NCBI GenBank assembly: GCA_029935705.1
Contig: JAOZJU010000008.1
Coordinates: 1-45,438 of the forward strand
DNA length: 45,438 nt
Direction: 5' to 3'
Source of the DNA: Arcobacteraceae bacterium
GTDB lineage: Bacteria > Campylobacterota > Campylobacteria > Campylobacterales > Arcobacteraceae
The notes under the pieces were generated by a model. The model saw only the letters and a program-made list of their open reading frames with translations, was not told where the DNA came from and searched no databases. This document shows positions 42,532-45,438 of this stretch, piece after piece. Position numbers and translations under genes: made by a program. How positions within the stretch are numbered: the first letter of the stretch is position 1; every line of letters begins with the position of its first letter.

Positions 42532-43572
42532 TCAAAGAATAGTATTGTAAAGACTATCTCGTCTGACTGGTTCAAAACCGCTATTTTTTATCAAACTTGT
42601 AAACTCATCTAACTTTATGCCATCTTTGCTATTTGCTCCTGCTGCACTGTTTATTGATTCGTTTTCTATGGTGCCATCTAGATCGTTTGCTCCAAACTCT
42701 TGTGCTATTAGACTTAACTTGATAGTAGATGTGACCCAATATGCTTTGATATTTTCAAAATTGTCCAATACCAACCTAGATATAGCTATAGTTTTTAGTA
42801 TCTCTACAGCAGTCAATGGTTCTTTTATATTAAGAAGGTTGTTTTTTGTTTGATAGACCAATGGTATAAAACAGTTAAAACCCCCTGTTTGGTCTTGTAA
42901 CTTCCTTAGTCTTAACATATGGTCTATACGGTTTGCTCTACTTTCTATATGCCCAAAAAGCATCGTGGCATTTGATTTTTTGCCTTTTTCGTGCCAAAGT
43001 TTGTGAATTTCAAGCCACTCTTTGCTTCCTACTTTTCCGCCACATATCCTTTTTCTCACTTTTTCATCAAATATCTCTGCACCGCCTCCTGGCATAGAAT
43101 CAACTCCACTTTCACACATCATATCTATGATTTGTTGATAGGATTTGTTGTGTTGGCGGCTTAGAAAATCTATCTCAGCACCTGTTAGAGCTTTGATATG
43201 TAGCTGTGGGTATTTGTGTTTGATCTTTTTAAATATATCCATATACCAATCTAACCCTACATTTGGGTTGTGAGCTGAGACCATATGCACCTCATCTATG
43301 CCGTTGTCTATACTTTTGGCGATATTGTCCAATATCTCATCATGGCTCATAGTGTATTGAGCTGGATTTTTACGATTTGCACTAAAGCTACAAAACTGGC
43401 ATACATCTTTACATACATTTGTGGGGTTTATGTGTTTGTTTATATTGTAGTAGGTTTTTTTGCCAAATTTTTGCACTCTGATTTTATTTGCCATCTGTGC
43501 TAACTCTATAAGATCCATATCGTATAGATCAATAGCTTCGTTTATATCTATTCGTCTGTTTGTTGTGCTCAA
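42532..43572 (-). CDS. mqnE: Aminofutalosine synthase (radical SAM)
   Basis: The 346-residue radical SAM enzyme joins a chorismate-derived enolpyruvyl-benzoate and SAM to make aminofutalosine, the entry to the futalosine route to menaquinone. The [4Fe-4S] cluster cysteines are Cys54, Cys58 and Cys61 (CKDVCQFC). The PGGGAEIFDEKVRKRICGGK segment separates MqnE from its relatives MqnC and CofH. Use of this pathway fits Campylobacterota, which lack the classical Men route. The start is TTG with GGGAT six bases upstream; the gap to the upstream gene is 41 bases. Confidence 0.9.
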   Translation of the reverse strand: MSTTNRRIDINEAIDLYDMDLIELAQMANKIRVQKFGKKTYYNINKHINPTNVCKDVCQFCSFSANRKNPAQYTMSHDEILDNIAKSIDNGIDEVHMVSAHNPNVGLDWYMDIFKKIKHKYPQLHIKALTGAEIDFLSRQHNKSYQQIIDMMCESGVDSMPGGGAEIFDEKVRKRICGGKVGSKEWLEIHKLWHEKGKKSNATMLFGHIESRANRIDHMLRLRKLQDQTGGFNCFIPLVYQTKNNLLNIKEPLTAVEILKTIAISRLVLDNFENIKAYWVTSTIKLSLIAQEFGANDLDGTIENESINSAAGANSKDGIKLDEFTSLIKNSGFEPVRRDSLYNTIL

Positions 43573-43613
43573 AAGTTATCCCATCTTGTTGATATTAAAA
43601 TCGATATCATATA

Positions 43614-43928
43614 TCACTCACAAATCAAATCTTCCAAAACATTTTGTTTGAAATCTTTCCATACAAACCCATGACACTCTTTGTTTTTGCTATTGTCTAC
43701 AAATCGCACTGTATATCTGTATCCTTTTATGTTGGTCTTTTCATTTAGATACTCTTTTACTATTGCTACTTTTATATCTTTTATATCTGTATGTCCCAAA
43801 GTTTTGAGTATATCTCTTGCTTTTGTTTCTTTGCCATTTTCTACTAATATATAAATTGCCACACCAAACAAAAAAAGCAATACCAATATAAGTTTTGTTT
43901 TTGTCGGTAGTTTTCTGATATTTGTCAC
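43614..43928 (-). CDS. Small single-pass membrane protein coupled to cbpA
   Basis: The 104-residue protein has a basic N-terminus (RKLPTKTK), one membrane helix (about 12-29) and a soluble domain of about 70 residues, probably periplasmic, with two cysteines (NKECHGF and the final LICE). I know no family for it. Its GTG start overlaps the DnaJ-like gene stop by four bases (GTGA), so it is co-translated with that chaperone. In H. pylori and Campylobacter this slot after cbpA is usually taken by the HspR repressor gene, which is absent here. Confidence 0.75.
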   Translation of the reverse strand: MTNIRKLPTKTKLILVLLFLFGVAIYILVENGKETKARDILKTLGHTDIKDIKVAIVKEYLNEKTNIKGYRYTVRFVDNSKNKECHGFVWKDFKQNVLEDLICE

Positions 43929-44779
43929 AATTTTTTTAGCTCATCTTTTAACTTATCACTCATATCTTTTAATTTTGGGATAGTGATGTTAGCTTGCAGA
44001 TACAAGTCGCCATAAGTTGATCTTTTTCTGTCTAAAAGCCCTTTGTTTTTGACACGAAACTTTTGAAGCTGTTTTGTATCTTTTGGCACTGTTAGAGTAT
44101 AGGTTTTGTAGATAGTAGCGACTTCAACTTTGCCACCAAATATAGCTGTTTTTAAAGGCAAATCAAATCTGAAAATTATATCATCTTCATCTTGTATATA
44201 TTGATCACTATCTATTATATTGATATGCAATATCAAATCACCTGTTCCCATATTTGTTTGCTTGCCTTTGCCTCTTGCTCGTATCTTTTGACCATCTCTT
44301 ATGCCTTGTGGTATCTTGATATCAAAACTGTTGTTTGCAACTGTTATGGTTTTTTTAGTGCCTGTTAGTGTATCTTCAAGTGGTATTGATATCTTAGCTT
44401 CTATATCCATATTTATCTCTTGGCTAAATCCACCACCAAAACCAGAACTACTAAACTGATGAGAAAAATTTGCTCCACCGCCACCGAACATACTAGCTAA
44501 GATATCATTAAGATCAACTCCGCCACCTTGAGTAGATGCAAAGTCATGGAAGCTTTGACCACCAAACATATTGTCACCTTGCATATCGTATTGAGCTTTT
44601 TTCTTCTCGTCGCTTAATATCTCATAAGCACCGTTTATCTCTTTGAACTTCTCTTCTGCTTCTTTTGATTTGTTGACATCTGGGTGGTATTTTTTTGCTA
44701 ATCTTCTATATGCTTTTTTTATCTCTTGTGGTGAGGCATCTTCATTTAGCTCCAAAGTTTTGTACATAGTTTTTGACAT
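43925..44779 (-). CDS. cbpA: DnaJ-family co-chaperone, CbpA-like
   Basis: The 284-residue protein has an N-terminal J domain with HPD at 32-34 ([13 protein letters not shown]), a Gly/Phe-rich linker (about 70-120) and the two beta-sandwich C-terminal substrate-binding domains ([22 protein letters not shown]). The zinc-finger repeats of DnaJ are absent, so it is a type II J protein like CbpA. It stimulates DnaK. An AGGATAAATTT ribosome binding site precedes the ATG. It is 14 bases from the 72-residue gene upstream. Confidence 0.92.
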   Translation of the reverse strand: MSKTMYKTLELNEDASPQEIKKAYRRLAKKYHPDVNKSKEAEEKFKEINGAYEILSDEKKKAQYDMQGDNMFGGQSFHDFASTQGGGVDLNDILASMFGGGGANFSHQFSSSGFGGGFSQEINMDIEAKISIPLEDTLTGTKKTITVANNSFDIKIPQGIRDGQKIRARGKGKQTNMGTGDLILHINIIDSDQYIQDEDDIIFRFDLPLKTAIFGGKVEVATIYKTYTLTVPKDTKQLQKFRVKNKGLLDRKRSTYGDLYLQANITIPKLKDMSDKLKDELKKL

Positions 44780-44793
44780 AAATTTATCCTATA

Positions 44794-45012
44794 TTATCTA
44801 AATATTTTTTTAAATACAAATCTTAAAAACAATACAAGCAGATATCCCAAAAATGTAAATACAAATGGATGAATCACACCTGGAATACCAAATGCCCCAC
44901 CATGTGAGATATTCAATAGATGTCTTATAGGGTGGTCTATCCACTGTTTGAAGTGCATTCCAATAGCTAAAAACAAAAATAGATATATATATATTTTAAT
45001 CTCTTTTTTCAT
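44794..45012 (-). CDS. Small hypothetical membrane protein
   Basis: The 72-residue protein has two membrane helices (about 6-22 and 46-66) joined by a loop rich in His and Gly (FKQWIDHPIRHLLNISHGGAFGIPGVIH). The end is basic. I do not recognise a named family, though the segment looks conserved in style. It lies just before cbpA, with its own extended -10 box (TATGGTATAAT, 45042-45047) on the minus strand. Confidence 0.75.
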   Translation of the reverse strand: MKKEIKIYIYLFLFLAIGMHFKQWIDHPIRHLLNISHGGAFGIPGVIHPFVFTFLGYLLVLFLRFVFKKIFR

Positions 45013-45041
45013 AATCTTACCTTTAATTTTTTGATATATCT

Positions 45042-45047
45042 ATTATA
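45042..45047 (-). promoter_or_regulatory. -10 box of the small membrane protein-cbpA block
   Basis: The minus strand reads AATATGGTATAATAG, the same extended -10 (TATGGTATAAT) used for rpoZ. It lies 29 bases upstream of the ATG at 45012. Confidence 0.6.
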
Positions 45048-45171
45048 CCATATTATTATTAAAAACAGTCCTTAAAATATTTTAAAGCAACCAAAACTAC
45101 TATCTATATATCAAGCAAAAGTCTCTTGTAGCAAAGCGATTTGGCAATGTTTCAAAAGAGTGACAAAAAGC

Positions 45172-45207
45172 TTAAGCTCTAAACAATATATTAAATTTTG
45201 GTAAAAT
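45172..45207 (+). promoter_or_regulatory. Promoter-like element matching the one at 16874
   Basis: TTAAGCTCTAAA (45172-45183), then ATATATT, then AATTTTGGTAAAAT (possible -10 TAAAAT 45202-45207). The 12-mer and the trailing GGTA block also occur upstream of the [2Fe-2S] protein gene. It faces the antisense side of tRNA-Ser; no plus-strand gene follows in the window. Confidence 0.35.
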
Positions 45208-45260
45208 TGATAGTTGTTTTGTTAGGATATTTTAAAATTAAGTTGATTTGTAGTATAAAA

Positions 45261-45349
45261 TGGAAGAGGGTAAGGGATTCGAACCCCCGGAGGCTTGCAC
45301 CTCGCCGGTTTTCAAAACCGGTACATTCGACCAACTCTGTCAACCCTCC
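45261..45349 (-). tRNA. tRNA-Ser (TGA)
   Basis: An 89-base cloverleaf on the minus strand with encoded CCA. The anticodon stem CCGGT/ACCGG encloses TTTGAAA, giving anticodon TGA. The D-stem is ACA/TGT. A long variable arm (GAGG-TGCAAG-CCTC) marks it as serine type; the T-loop is TTCGAAT. Acceptor GGAGGGT pairs with ACCCTCT, leaving a G1-U72 wobble and U as discriminator base, where bacterial tRNA-Ser usually has G73. Confidence 0.93.
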
Positions 45350-45384
45350 ACATATAGTGATGCTGTTTGATTTAAACAACAAGA

Positions 45385-45438
45385 TGGTGCGAATGGCCGG
45401 AATTGAACCGGCACTCCAAAACTGGAATTGGATTTTAA
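45385..45438 (-). tRNA. tRNA-Leu (TAA), 5' part outside window
   Basis: The 3' half of a tRNA runs off the right edge. It has encoded CCA, T-arm GCCGG-TTCAATT-CCGGC and a long variable arm. The anticodon loop is cut so that TTAAAA is visible before the TCCAA stem strand, giving anticodon TAA. A class II tRNA with TAA is tRNA-Leu. It lies 35 bases upstream of tRNA-Ser on the same strand. Confidence 0.82.

Noticed and set aside
45191-45382. A 63-residue minus-strand reading frame
   Set aside because: It runs through tRNA-Ser; the open frame is a by-product of the tRNA sequence.
1-45438. CRISPR array, prophage, insertion sequence or integron
   Set aside because: No regular spaced repeats, transposase, integrase or terminal inverted repeats were found; gene content is core metabolism with conserved order.

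Overview
The window is a compact, AT-rich stretch of bacterial chromosome that reads as core genome of a Campylobacterota (former Epsilonproteobacteria) member, probably a free-living relative of the Sulfurimonas/Sulfurovum/Helicobacter lineages. The assignment rests on three things. The order rpoZ-spoT-tyrS-flavin oxidoreductase-amidase, and the order pseudouridine synthase-fibronectin lipoprotein-trmB-ftsE-ftsX-envC, match blocks I recall from Helicobacter pylori. There is a three-gene bc1 complex with a di-heme c1, and a futalosine-pathway menaquinone gene (mqnE). Promoters have strong extended -10 boxes (TGnTATAAT or TGnTACAAT) and no clear -35. No phage, insertion sequence, CRISPR array or integron was seen.

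Layout. 1-1019: 3'-truncated CDP-glycerol glycerophosphotransferase-like gene, minus strand. 1109-1480: YbgC thioesterase. 1500-4252 (minus): leuC-tlyA-ribF. 4362-8122 (minus): aspartate aminotransferase, a small unknown protein and mutS2. 8187-10020 (plus): small unknown, ThiF-like E1 enzyme, tyrA. 10029-11069 (minus): CNNM/CorC-type CBS protein. 11194-16871 (plus): rpoZ, spoT, tyrS, nitronate-monooxygenase-like enzyme, lipoprotein amidase. 16934-18848 (plus): [2Fe-2S] protein, panD, ybaB, ispA. 19009-21636 (plus): petABC. 21780-22145 (minus): decayed arsenate reductase pseudogene, next to a membrane-anchored glutamate-synthase-like protein (22149-23828). 23966-26246 (plus): argF, tRNA-Met, short Omp85 barrel. 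26284-33306 (minus): seven-gene overlapping block rluD-like, fibronectin lipoprotein, trmB, ftsE, ftsX, envC, MnmA-like PP-loop protein. 33349-34440 (plus): rodA. 34447-37045 (minus): pyrB-prfB-recO. 37413-39398 (plus): exported DUF255 thioredoxin-like protein. 39534-42476 (plus): tripartite TRAP transporter. 42532-45012 (minus): small membrane protein, cbpA-like DnaJ, small membrane protein, mqnE. 45261-45438 (minus): tRNA-Ser and a partial tRNA-Leu.

How the genes work together. Cell-wall growth and division is one theme: RodA, FtsEX, a degenerate-LytM EnvC and its likely amidase target lie in one window. Respiration is another: MqnE makes menaquinone, which feeds PetABC. Biosynthesis (LeuC, TyrA, ArgF, PyrB, PanD, RibF, IspA) and translation/RNA modification (TyrS, RF2, TrmB, TlyA, RluD-like, PP-loop thiolase-like, tRNAs) make up most of the rest. 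Many genes overlap by 4 bases (ATGA, TTGA, GTGA) and many starts are TTG or GTG, so translational coupling is widespread.

I did not find a clear new multi-gene system. The best leads are the unassigned PP-loop protein with an MnmA-like cysteine set, the zinc-less ThiF-like protein with its small partner, the short Omp85 barrel, two promoters that would give near-leaderless mRNAs, a perfect inverted repeat holding two divergent -10 boxes, and the arsC pseudogene with two compensating frameshifts. All functions are inferred from sequence reading alone; no database search was run.
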